Shown here: one piece after another, positions 12,365 to 25,600 of the stretch | Layout of the letters: each line of letters begins with the position of its first letter | How positions within the stretch are numbered: position 1 is the stretch's first letter | DNA from: Sabellastarte sp. h YS-2021 | Lineage: Eukaryota; Annelida; Polychaeta; Sabellida; Sabellidae | Direction: 5' to 3' | Assembly (NCBI GenBank): GCA_964017235.1 | Contig: OZ024933.1 | Coordinates: forward strand, 90,983,432-91,047,431 | DNA length: 64,000 nt | Translations under genes and position numbers: made by a program | Notes under the pieces: model-generated | The model's database searches: none | The model's input: only the letters and a program-made list of their open reading frames with translations | Told to the model about the DNA's origin: nothing

Positions 12365-13110
12365 GTCATGGTAGAAAGTCCAATCTGGTAGAATTTCAAA
12401 TTCTACCAGTAGAAAGTCCAGTTGGAGTTTCTACCAACACAAACTTGGTAGATAGTCCAACTGCTCAAAATCTGGATGAGGAGACAGTACTGCAAGCTTT
12501 ACATGCTGAGACCAACAACTGGGCAGTTGTAACAGAAAATGCTGTTGCAGAAGCATAGATCTTAATAGGTCAACTAAATGCCATGCAGAAAGTGACTGCT
12601 GTCAACATTTAATTGGCTAAAACTGTACTTCCTTTGAAAAATGGTGATGGAATATGATGCTGATTGTAAAATTCTTAAAATAGACTGAAAATTTCAGTTT
12701 CTGTCGTCTATATCAGATCTGTGTTACAGTAAAATATTTTCTTTAATATGTGCTTTTCTTCATTTGTGAAAGTTGCACCTTGTTTAGATGACAGATTTAT
12801 ATGGACAGAAGACCCACTATTTGTGATTTAGTTTCTTTCTTTCAAGGTTATATGGAGTTTCTACAAAGATTACACTCTGGTACACAGAGCAATACCTAAA
12901 TGTTTGAGATTAGAATATTAATTAGTTTATTAAATTTCGGACTCCCATCAATATCCAAATCTCCTAGATTGGACTTTCTACTGGTAGAAAATCCAATTAG
13001 ACTTTATACAAAGTTTATGGTGGCAGAAACTCCAATTGAACTTTCCACTGGTAGAAACTCCAATTGGACTCCAATTTGAAATTCTACCAGATTGGACTTT
13101 CTACCATGAC
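12365..13110. mobile_element. MITE-like DNA transposon, 746 bp
   Basis: Perfect 38-bp terminal inverted repeats at 12365-12402 and 13073-13110, starting GTCATGGTAGAAAGTCCAAT. It is flanked by AT-repeat DNA, compatible with TA target sites. Further subterminal copies of the motif (ggtagaaa..tccaat) occur at both ends in both orientations. The interior has no transposase, so it is non-autonomous. Confidence 0.8.
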
Positions 13111-13439
13111 ATATATATATATATATATTTTTTTTTGCATAGTTGCATAGTTGTATTCATACCATCTATGTCTTTTTTGTCCTTATTCAAAAATGTCTAC
13201 TTGAACATTAATTATATCTCATGATAACCTGATCATCTTTTGTCAGCCTTATATATATGCTTCTCTGAATAATGTCTCATAGTGTCATAATCATATCTCT
13301 CAAATAGTTTTTGCATCAATATTTGTGTCAAGTGTAAACACTTTCCCATAACTATGTACAATAATGTAAGATCAATCTCTTATTATACCTTGGTACATTT
13401 TGAGCAATATATATCCTTTTTGCAGATGATTCTGTGTGC
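12926..13439 (-). other. Presumed 3' untranslated region
   Basis: Sequence downstream of the stop codon. The only AATAAA-like hexamer I see on the minus strand within about 500 bases is at 12926-12931, inside the MITE at 12365-13110. If that signal is used, the transposon supplies the polyadenylation site. The UTR end is otherwise undefined. Confidence 0.3.
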
Positions 13440-13603
13440 TTAGTGATGGGGTGTAAACACGGTAGATGTTGGACCCATCTGAGTGACTGGCTGAGGGTCA
13501 ATGGTATCTGCATCTTCAGATTCATCAGGGGAGTCAGCACTCTCAGTGTCATTCTCAGGCTTGGTCTTGTTCCGTGACAGCCTTCTTTTCAGATAGTAGA
13601 TCA
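13440..13603 (-). CDS. Terminal coding exon: end of membrane helix and cytoplasmic tail
   Basis: The minus-strand acceptor ends in ccaccag at 13604-13610. The exon enters in phase 1 and completes a Val codon, then reads V-I-Y-Y-L-K-R-R-L, which finishes the transmembrane helix begun in 15358-15483 and gives a basic stop-transfer cluster. The tail is about 45 residues after the basic cluster, with an acidic middle ([10 protein letters not shown]) and ends T-P-H-H before TAA at 13440-13442. No ankyrin repeats, RAM motif or obvious C-terminal PDZ ligand are present. The longer open frame running on to 13847 is intronic read-through, because the acceptor and phase match the upstream exon exactly. 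Confidence 0.85.
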
Positions 13604-16600
13604 CTGGTGGTAAACAGAAAGAAATAGTATCAGGTAAGTCAAGAAGTTCTTCTTGCACAATGAAGATATCTCTATTGTTAGGCAAAGGAGGTTTCATTAG
13701 AGAGGTTGCGAACAGCGTTTTATTAAAAACAACATAAATTAAAACAAGATTATGGTGAAGATCAATGTGGCAAGGCCCTTTTTGAAGTGAAAAATGTAAC
13801 AGCTGGTATTTTTGATGTTTTGAAATGACGTTCAACACAGAAATCACTGACGTGAAACGTAGCAGAAAACAGATAACACACTATTTCAGTGACCAATCAC
13901 ATGCCTATTATTTTGGGCTGTCAATGATTTTTCTGTGCTTTTTGTCCCCTGGTGGAAGTTGGACTTTTTTAGCGTGACTATTTTACCTTTTTGGTATACT
14001 CTATGTGTTTGAAGTACATGTCCATAGTGTTATTTACACTCTTTGCTGCAATTCAGATAAACAAAGGTTGATAGTTCAGTTTAATGCCCATATGTTTCTA
14101 ATTGTTATAAGTAATTGTCATGAGCCACAGCAGCTGGTAGCAGGTCATTAGCCAATCCATTTGGTGGTACTGCTTGTCTTTTCTATCAGGACAAACCATG
14201 TGCTCTCCCCCAGTTTAAAAGTGAACTAGGCTTTGATAACTTGAGAATGTGGAAAAACAATGTTATTTGTAAAGCTATTGGAGTGAGATGATGATTTAAA
14301 AATCTATTGAATGTCAGACCAGGAAGCATTTATGGAAGGTTACCAAAACAGAAGCAGATTGAGTATGGAATATTTGGCAACAATTGAGATTCCCAAATAT
14401 TATTGAAAGACATTGAATTAATTGCATGGTTTAGTTTCTGTTGCACAATATGCAACAAATAGGATATCAGCATAATTATTTACTGGAATAGTGTGATATG
14501 TAGCGTCACATGTTTTCCTTCAGGCTGATACTCTGACATCCTACCAGTAAACAACCATGTTGTGGTGAATGCTAAAGAGCATTTCTTATTAAAAATATGA
14601 TGAAATGGTGCTGCGTGACTTGCTATTTTAATAATATCTTTATTCTGTTCTTTGTTAATTATTATGGATGATCTGTGGTGTAGGAAATTATACACTCCCG
14701 AATCACCTCCAGGTCATGAGTTTGAATCAAAGACCCAACCAAGGCTTAAGTTGGAATGGTAATAGTTTCTTACTGATACATTGCAGTTTTCGGTCCAGAA
14801 TCTTAACCTATCAGTGTGCACTGGTTTCCTCTGCCCTTAAAACTACCTGTTGTGATGACCTAGATAATCTGTTGAAAGAAAAGTTAAACTAAACCAAACA
14901 AAACTAAATGCAAATCAGTAAGCACTTCTTGGATTAGATTATCAACTGTCTCAAGTGAAAGTTGTTAAGTTTTGGAAGGCTTTATTAGCAGTTGTTATGA
15001 TAATTTCCACTTCAAAGCATTCCCCTAAATCAACACACCAACCAGTTAGTGTACACCTTACAATGCTTGACTTTTATACCAGGGACCAAGATTGGTCAGA
15101 GGTTGAATTTACTATTTACTTTGAATTCTTAATCAATTTCTGGTGTATAAACGAAATATCATGCCTTCTAGTATGTGCAAATGTCTTTAGTTATCTAATT
15201 CATTATTTAATTTATTTCAATCTTTATCATTGGCTGCAATGCTCTGAGGTTGACTTCTTGTGCAAGAAACCAGTATATGGTGCTCAATACAGGAAGTAAA
15301 TTAATTACATGTACACCTTTGCAAAAAGAAAATCAGTTGATATAACAAATAACATACCTGCTCCAACAGAAGCAAGTGCAACAAAACTTCCTCCAACACC
15401 CCCAGCTGTAGCGGCAGTGTTACCCGATCCATCTTGGTTTTGATCTGCAACTTGTCTGAAGGATCCTCTAGTCCGCTGTCGTGCTAAAATTAGAAAATAG
15501 TTAAAACAGAAGAACTTGGCACTAAAATACCTAAAATGAAGTGATGTATTATGTCATATGTTTTATTTGTACTCTGCAAAATATTTAATATTTATTACAA
15601 GATTACACTATTTGAGGGGCCACGGTGGCAGAGGGGTAACACTCTCTTCTCTAACCTCTGAGGCTGGGGTTCAGTTCTTGGCAAGGCCTCAAGTGGGAAA
15701 GCTGGTAGCTCCTTGTCGTTGGTTGGCAGTTTACAGTACAGAACCCTGATGAACTGTATGTACTCATTTCCTCTGCCCGTCCAACTACTCGTCGTGATAT
15801 GACGTGTACAGTGTTGAAAGTGACATAAAACCCCAAACAAATAAATTGATATACTATTCGACCAATCCCAACTACACAAATACAGACCAAACCCTTGTAA
15901 CGGACATTCCCCTGAAAGAGAAGCAATGTCTCGGGGAAGAGTTTTTACCAAGATCCTTGAGGTGTATAAGCCTACCAGTAATGAGAGAACTCACAGACAG
16001 AAGCCTTCCCATTTTAAGTGGTCATCCAAGCCATTGTGTATCTGATTGAAACAAAGATTGACGTCCTGTATTCCTGTGTGAATGTGGTGGGTGATAAATT
16101 ATTTAAATTTGGGGCAAGTAGGCTTTGTAAAAGGTCAAAGGTTATTGGCTTATATCTGAGGTCAAATAAGGAGAAACCATCAGTGAATCCAACAGGAGCT
16201 GGAGATGAACTAACAATCACTGAGGCATAACCCTACTGATTAAACTTATGAACCTCTGTAAATCTGCCTATCTGGTGGAGCTTGATTAGTTCCTATATGA
16301 TCAATGAAGTTAATTAACATGTATGGGTGATTGTCAGGGCCAGGTATGGGCAGATACACAATGATTCAGATGATCACTTCATTGGCTGTTCCATTGCAAT
16401 ATAATCAAAACAAGTTACTATGTGTGACGTTAAATCTATCAACTAATAAATATTATTCTCCACAAGACAAAGGCCTCTGTGTTGGGCTTGTGAAAACAGA
16501 AAATTGGACCCTCTAAACCACCAGCCATAAATAAGCAACTACTGTTTCTCCAATTAAGTCTGCAGATTAGATTTCAACCCAAAACTTTAGAAGCAAATAT

Positions 16601-19600
16601 CAAACACAACACCATCATTTTACCAAAAATATAAAGCATTCTGTATTTAACATCACACCATCATCACCACTAATAATCTTATTAATTAATTGTATCCAAT
16701 ATCTATTAAAGACTTTTCATAGGTAGAAAATAAACCTCTATTTGTTATTCCTTCCAATGCGAAACAAATATTCAATAAACCAAGACCCATCTTATGCTTT
16801 TTGTCATGAATTTCCAACTAGTAGTATTGGAGTAATCCTGCTAACAAACATACAAAGAAATGGTCTTGAACAGGTAAATATTTATATTGTGTTAGACATT
16901 TCTCCGCTGTGGAGGTTTGCCCCACCTGGGTAGTAAGTTTTGCCTCATTTGCATACGTTCTTTATGATATATAAAGCAGAAATTTTCCTGGGCACTTTGT
17001 CAAACACCCAGGGACAATTTATGCTAATTTTAATATTTATATAAATAAATAAACAAAAAGGTCAACCTTACATCAAATGTGGGGTTCCACTGAGACTACT
17101 TCTTTGAAACATGATGGCCCTGTTCCAGTGTTGTAATTGCATAGATAACTTTCAACATATTTAAGACATTTCAAAAACCTTTGCTAATGAGCAACCGATT
17201 TGTAGGGTGACAAACTATTAAGTCCACTATTTTCATGAAACAACCGAAAAAATTGAACTGAGTGACCTTGTCTCAAAATTAGTCACAAAAGTCTGCTGTT
17301 TGCTTTCAATGAAGCAGGTTATAAGGTCAGCACTGGGAGTTGTACCACCAATCTTTTTACTTGAAGCAAATCACTTCTTTGAGTCTTAATAATTCTTACA
17401 ACAACTTTAAAATTTGCTTGGTCTTATAATCTATCACAAAAACTGAACAGGGTTATTACCAATATATATTTTTAGTCTGCCTCAAATATTCTGCATGTGG
17501 TCAACCATCTTGTATGTTTAGCCTGTGTGTATTTTTTTATTCTGAAATTCTATCAGGTTAAAGGGTAAAGTAAATTGGCTTAATACCAAGTTGAAATCAA
17601 ATTAGCATAAATTGCTCCTTGGTGTTTTGGAAAAGTGACCAGGTGAATCTCCACTTTAAACCATGAACAGTGTGTGCAAATCCTATGAAACTAACTGCCT
17701 AGATGGGAGAAACTTCCCAAGCTGAGATACGTCTACTTTGGTCAGTATATATATGAGTAACAGATGCTGATTTATTCAATGTATTGGATTCTGTATCTTG
17801 GTAGACAATGTATGGTGATTTTGTGAGCTGTGTGTTTAATTAGATGCCAGTTTATTTGGTACAAGCATCTATATAATGGAGACCAGTGTCAGTCCATGTT
17901 TGAACAGACCCATAATGTTTTGAGTATTGTCAGGTAACAAAAACTCACTATCACAGTAATCTCCACTCCATCCTGTGGCACAGATGCAGTTATAAATCCC
18001 AATACCTCCACTGATTAGATTTTTACAGTAATCAGGAGTGGATCCATATTTACTCTGACAATAAGTCAAACCACCGTTCTCACAAGGTCCTTCTGTGCAG
18101 TTTGTACCCCTGAAAATACAAATATTTCAGAATTATTATAATAAAATGATTCACTGGAACTGTAACTGAGGCTATCAATGGTGTTAAAATTATTTTCTGT
18201 GGATAAGTTATGAGGGTTCTGTTTTTTGTCCATGTAGCTGCACCTTATAGAGATATTCTAACTACTGTAACATTGAGATGTTCATACTGAGTACACTGAA
18301 TTGTTACATTGTTACATTGAACTGTCAGGACTTCAGTGCCTTTATGAGGCAGCTGCTGATTTACAGAGCTGTTTCATGATAACCTAAGGCTTGATTTGGA
18401 CTGCTCAGCACCATACAAAAGAGACCATCTAACCTAAATGTTTATTTTTTTATCATCCAAGCAGCAAGCAATTGTAAAATATAGTGTCCGAGATTCTGGT
18501 ACCCCACAGCCAAGGGGAATAGTGTTGGGATACCATGAGATATACATGAGGTGAAACAGTACAATTATCAGCAGACTTTGACAACAGTGTAAGTAACATA
18601 CATAGATAATGTATGTAAAGACAAACTATTAAAACAAGACAATCACTAGCAAGACGACAGTATTAATCAGTACAGTAAAAGTTATTAATCTGTAAAATTA
18701 CCTGATTCGAGTATAGCTGTCACTGGAGATTACACTATTAGGTAATAGTTCTAATAATAATCAGTTTCAGCAATACACACATCTCTGAGAGAAATGTGTC
18801 TCAAATATTGCAGTAGAAAATATTCTGGCAGAGCCAAGGTCAAAGGTCATGCCAAGGTCTTTCCATGTCTGCACACCTTCACTCTCCAATTGATGGCTGT
18901 GCCAAGTATCAACTTTGACACCTTATAGTTATCACAGTCATACCATGATTGACAACCTACACTGTCAACCAAAGACCCTACAAAGTATCAACTTTCTGCA
19001 CTACACAGTTTCTGAGATATAGTCATGAATTCAAAGGTCAGGGTCACTACAGCAAAGTCAAATTCCAAATCAAGCTCACATTATAATGATGCATACCTAC
19101 AGCCCCTAGCCGATCTTCCTACTAAGTATCAATATCGTACACCTTACAAATTCTGAGATATAGCCCAAACAAGTTTTTAAGGCCCAGATCGTCATGTCAA
19201 GGTCAAGAACTGTCCAGGCTATTGTGTGCATTTTTGAGATATGCATCCTCATGCATCAATACTAAGTTGGTGAGGAGGTCAAGGAACTTCTGTCAATGTT
19301 GGTACACTAGAGTCACATTGTTGCTTTGCTTTTGTCCAGCATAAATTGCATCTGAGGTGTATCCTCCAAGGTACTGCTCAGTAATTGCTGTAGATACTGA
19401 TCTCTAGTCCTAGGGTCATGGTCTGAAGCTAGTAGAACAAAGGTCTTTTCTTACTGGTCCCTGGCAGCCATGAGGTTGTTCGATGTGGATTCACGTGCTG
19501 TTGACAGGATAGAAAGGAAGTTGGATATGGCTGTACATCCTCTGACCATAAATTTCAACTTGACCAATTGTCTTTGGTTTAGCAATGTTTGGGAAAGTTG

Positions 19601-22600
19601 AGGGTACTATTTAGGGTCATTGTTCGAACTTGTCCCTTGCCACTGGGTAAATGTTACCTCTGTTGGGTCTGTTAGGTATGAATTTGCCTACATCCAGTGA
19701 AGATGATGGTCCTGGTCAGACCATAGATTCCTGGTTTTGTAAACAATTTGTGATATTGTTCATTAAGGGGAGTTTCATTGACAGAGGACAAGATGATTGC
19801 TCCATTTGAAACATGTTAGGGTTGGGCCAGAGGCCTGAATCTAACTTTGCTAATCCTTGTCTTTGTTGGGTTGTCAATTCCAAAGTATTCTTGGACTTGA
19901 TCAATAAAGAAATGGAAGTCTGCTTTTGGAAGTGGGGGGCCCAATGCTCTGGTTCCATGTCCTCAGCTTTGTAGGTGGAAGAGTATGAAGAGGCTCCTTA
20001 TGCACCATACTTGCCCTTTTTAACTGCAGATGTTGTCTGAAGAACTGATGTATCCATAGGTTCTTGAGCCATGGGTTTTGTAGGCTCTTGAGATTTGTGA
20101 TGCATCCATGCCATGAACAGTATGGGCCTCGAGAGATGCAGTAGGCATAGGCACCAGCTGAGATGAGAACTTTTGAAACATTTGCTCCATGGAGGAAGAG
20201 AGAAATTGTTGATGACTAGACTGTAACTGAGAAGATAATTATTGGATCTGTTTCTGGTTCTGCAGGGTTAGCATTTCCATCATTTGCATGTTTTGCTGAT
20301 CCAGATGGGCTTTCAGCATTTGTGCACCTGGAGAAGGTGGAGAAGCAAGTCTTTGTCGATTCAGAGCAAGTGTGAAAGTACTTCATACAGATCTACCTCC
20401 TGTAAACACTGGGTCCTTAGTACAGGTCGTAAAAATGACTGTTGCCACAGTCTTGAAAAAGACTTATGAATTGGCTGGAGTTAAGACTAGGCAAGGCAGA
20501 AAAGCAACAGACCTTGGGAGGTTGGTGGGAAGTTGAAAGATCTGAATCCCTCTTGAGACTGCGACTGGTTATAAGGGTGATAATCCGGTCAGTGCTGTGA
20601 CTTCTGATGAAGAAGTGTATCCAGTGGGACTGGTGAAGTCAGCTGCTGGTCATCTGCATTAAATGATTCCACTCAACTTCTGATAAGGAAGAGCATGAAG
20701 CACCAATCTTTACATTGGCTCCTGAGGCCCAGGGGTCTTCTTTCATTGCATCCTGCAACTATAGCACCTCAAAGTGCTTGTCAAAGAAAGGTATTCAGTG
20801 ATCAGACTTGCCCCTCTTCGGATAAAGAAGAGTGCCAACCATTGTGGAATATAAAGAGTGTTGCAAGTTGAGTTCCACCAAAAGCAATTACAGCTTAACT
20901 GTTTATGCACTGGAGGTTATTAAATATGTGAAACTTGGGGTTGTAAGACCGGTATAAACTGTACAAAAACCCGCACTATGTGAGAGCATTTTAAGCAGTC
21001 TAAGCTATATGGCTACCAGCAGAAAAAAGGAAGATTACATGAGCTGCTGCGCAGTTGTCGTATATCCGGTCATACCAAATAAAGGTGATTCTGACATAAG
21101 AGACTGGCACAGGGGTTAGTTGTGTTACTCATGTAGCAGATATGTATAATTATTTAACATTACATTAATGGATTTATATCCCCTTGATTATATGAGCAAT
21201 TTATACCCACTCTAAAGTTACATTGGAAACTGTCATAAATAGATTTGACCATGTTTTTCAACAATGATCTTGCAAACTCACCCAAAATTAGTCATGCATG
21301 AACATGTGTAGGTGACCTCTCCTGAGCTTTCATCCATGGTACAAGTGCCATCATTCTGACATGGTTCCTCATCACAGGGGTCTGTATGAGCACAGTTTTT
21401 GCCATACCAACCCTCTGTACAGGCACATTCATAGTTATCACTGTCTGGCATTGAACAGATCCCTGTGAATATTAATACAGAGACATGCATACAAATTCTG
21501 GGATTTAAGTTGATCAAAGTTCAAGTTGGAATTTAAAGTCAAACGCAATACCTGAGGCTATATTACGATAAGTTCTCAGTGCAACTCATCAATATCTAAA
21601 ACCAGGAGATCATATGTTGGGTGTGTCTGTCTGTTTTGGAAAGTTTTCATGACAGATAGGATATGACCAATAGAAGAAGTGACGATTTGAGATCCTATTT
21701 TTAAGGTATTTTCAATGACTTTGGCTTTCTGGTTGACATTACTCCAAAAGTAATGTGCCAATCTTCATGAATTTTTACATGGATAGGGCCTTGCGAAAGG
21801 AAGAAGTTACTACATCTAGGGAAAGATCTGGATCATAGTATGAATACAAAAAATTCTAAAATTTCAGAAATGTATTAAGGTGGAGGTTTGCACACTACGA
21901 GTATCTTCTAGTTCAGGAATGAGCTTGATTCAAATACATTACTTTAAAAGTTAGAATCATTGAGTTAACATATAATGAAACAACCACCTGCTTCAGCAGA
22001 TCTCTGTTTCATCACAATTTATTTCTTAAAGTACTCTAACAATGATTACAGCTTCAAATTATTTGTTACAAAACACTGCTTTATGATGTCAGGTATTTAA
22101 AATGACTACAGTGCATAGTTCCTGAACCATTATTTCTCAAGACAAAACTGATAATATGTAAATAGATAATATACTTAATAAGACATTGCTACTTGACCTT
22201 ATGCAGACAAGATATAATTCATCAGGGTCATTTTACTGCTACTTAAATTTTTCTATGCCTGGTTAATGCTGTCAGTTATTAGGGTAACCAGCCTCAGGTT
22301 TATGGCAGGATAAAGGCTTAGACACAAAAACAAAACAAAACAATCTACTATGATTAGCTCAGATATAAGGTTTCATTTAACTGATGACACTGATGAGTTT
22401 TTAGAAAAAAGTCCTGACATAAGAAAGTTCTGTAAATTTATAATTAAATCATCAGTTGCGAGGTGATAATACCAATCTCATAGCAATTGGTGAACTCTCC
22501 AAAATAAAAAAGTCATTCTGTATTGGCTTGCATTGTATCATCATCTGTGTCAATTGCTAAGGTGTCTTATATGAGCTCAACTTCTATCACTGAATCATAT

Positions 22601-25600
22601 CTTCTTGTATTGTGTGATTATTGTTGCATAGGGGCCATTACTTAGGTTTCACATTACATTAGACGAGTCCATATTACCATTATTCTGGCAAGGATTTGGA
22701 TTTTCACACAGATTTTGGTCTTCACATGTGGCCCCTTTCCATCCCAGTGCACAATCGCATGAGAACACATTGACACCGTCCTCACAAGCTCCACCATTGG
22801 AACAAGGGTTGGGTGAACAGTCATCAATATTCTCACCACACGTATCGCCTGTGAAATTAAAATGCCATTTGGGAAGTAGGTTTTATTGCAGCCAAATTAC
22901 CCAAGTGATGTACTGCTTGGCACTGCATCATTGCACAAAATCACAAACTAGAAGTTAGAATATTTTTAACATTTGGTCGTAATTGGTAAATTAATGTACT
23001 TTTGCATAACAATATAAAGGAGTTGAATAAGGGCAGAAATATATTAAATATATTTGGAGATTTCTGTATGCAAACTGCACAAAGTAGGGGTGCTGATTTC
23101 AAGTAGAAATTATATTATCACCCTTAAAAACAATTAAAAAATGTTTATCAGTTTCATTTTATGTTAGCAAAAATATAATTATAACTTGTGCTTCTGTCAA
23201 TGCATATTTTGATCAATCTTAATCCACATAACTACACTTAAAGTAAGCAACAGTAAGATTTTTGTGTCCCAGTTGTGCAAAGTTACCGTGCTGAGCAGTA
23301 TTTTTTTAAAAATTTTATCAATAGTAAAGACATAGGATGGCAATGTTATCTTTTTGCCTTATCTACATAACGCACATTTAAACGCATACTTCAGACAACT
23401 TAAGCAATTATCCACCCATATTTTGAATATTAAGTAAAATAAACCCAAATTTACTTTAAAATGTACATTCATTCTATTACTGGAAATGAAGTAATTGAGT
23501 TAAACTAATCAATGAATTTTAAACAACAATTTATCAACTTATCAAGAATAATGGTACAACTGTAATCGTGTATTTTAAATACAGACAAATGTATATTTTT
23601 GGTATTGGTGACATTGTACCAGTATATCCAGGGTAACAATTGCAGGTGAAACTTCCTACACTGTTGAAACAATCACCAGATTGACAGGGATATTCAAGGC
23701 ATTCATCAATATCAGAATCACAAAGATCTCCTGCAAAAAGGTGGCACATTTCACTGAAAGATTAATTTCTATTTAATTTGCATTTGTACCTGAAAACAAT
23801 ATATCTTTCAAGTTTATTGAGGCATGTTTATTACTGGTTTATATTAATAATGTTTTAATTCCATTAAATGAAGAAAAAGTAGAAAAAATAATGTTTCATT
23901 TGTTTTGTCAAACATCAGATAGTAATTTACAATTTGAGTTTCCAGTCAATGCTAAAAGCAACAATTTTACATGTATTTCATAGTAATTTGAACAGAAAGT
24001 ACAGTCCATGAGGTAATGACAAATACTGAAAGAATTGAGAAATGTTAAGGCCACATATATGCATCATTCTTAATTGTTGGTGAAATATACATTTTACTTA
24101 TTTGTAAGAAAAGAACCAATTGTGTATTAGAAATAAAACTGGAATGATTTTACTAGGACTCTTTTAAAATAATTATTAATTTAATACTTTGATTTTCTTT
24201 AACATTTTTTTAAAAAAGTAGGTGAAGTATAATTGCACTTGCACGGTTTGTCACTGGTGCTTCAAAGTACACTCACATTACATCCACCCTTAGGACACTC
24301 CATTGGCTACCCGTTAGACAACGTATTATCTTCAAAACCCTAGTTTTGGTCTATAAGTACCTCACCACTGGCCAGCCTAAGTATTTTGCACCATATCTCC
24401 CCTTGTACAAATCTGCCGTGAATACAAGACGTTCCAATCCCAAAAATTTGTTCCTTCTGGTTCCCTCTTACTGTCCTTCCATCCATAAATCAAAGGTCCA
24501 TTTTAACAATAGTTTCTCATATGATGCCCCTAAGTTATGGAATGATCTTCCATATGATATACGCAGTGCTCCAAATCTCTCCAGTTTCAAAAGTCGACTC
24601 AAAACCTACCTATTTCAGAAATCATTCCCACCATAGCTTCTTACTACCGAACACCGGACCGCCTCCCTGGCAACGACTCGGAACATGTCTAATGTCTCAT
24701 GATTTATGCCTTACGGATTGGATGGTGTGCCTTAGAATCCGTTGATATGGAGATTAAGCACCTGGACAACTGATTGATTGATTGATTGTTGCATAATCAT
24801 TTCAGAGGCTAGAGTAGCCAGAGTCAGTCACTTGTCAAGTTATATTAACTACTACATTCAAAGTTACAGTGACTTGTCAAATAATACTGACCATTATATC
24901 CAGCATCACAGTTACACTGGAAGCTTCCAATGCTGTTGATACATGTTCCTTGTTCACAGGGACTGGACTCACATTCATCGATGTCCACATCACAAAAGTT
25001 TCCTGAAAAAGGTTACACACATAACAAGAGCCCGGGTGCCATATTCATACATTTAATCATGAATAAAGATCAACTAATGACACACAAGTCCTACATGAGA
25101 AAGAATATTGTTTTTCTATTTACAGTGACCTAATTTGAAATATACTTTAAAAGGCTTTATGTAACTGTTATTGTCCACCACTTTCCTTAAATAAGTAAGG
25201 GGTGCCAGTGAATATAAAAATATCAGGTCTTAAGTTGAGGTTTTTCTGCCACTTCTGCAAGGTTTTGAATGGAATGAAAATGAAAAATAACAGGCTTTAC
25301 TTTTATGCCTTTTATGTATTTTTGGGTCAAAAATAGTTTACTCAAAAGAGCACATTTTGAAAAGATGTTTATCACATAGATAACATATATTGCTAACAAT
25401 GTTGACTGAATAATTAATATGTTGCATAAATATAAATACATTTCTACCAAAATCTTGCCTATTTTAGTTAAATAATGGATACATGTGAATATTATATACA
25501 ATTAAAAAACAAACCATATGGAGTGGAAGTTAAATCTAAATAACAATGTAAAAGATTAATATTGCTTGTAACAGATCTCTCAGCACCATTTGTATGTACC

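Noticed and set aside
13352..13552. 66-codon minus frame overlapping the last exon
   Set aside because: A different frame from the one that continues the transmembrane helix.
13604..13847. 135-codon minus frame extending the last exon upstream
   Set aside because: A consensus acceptor at 13604 and matching phase with 15358-15483 show that the upstream part is intron.
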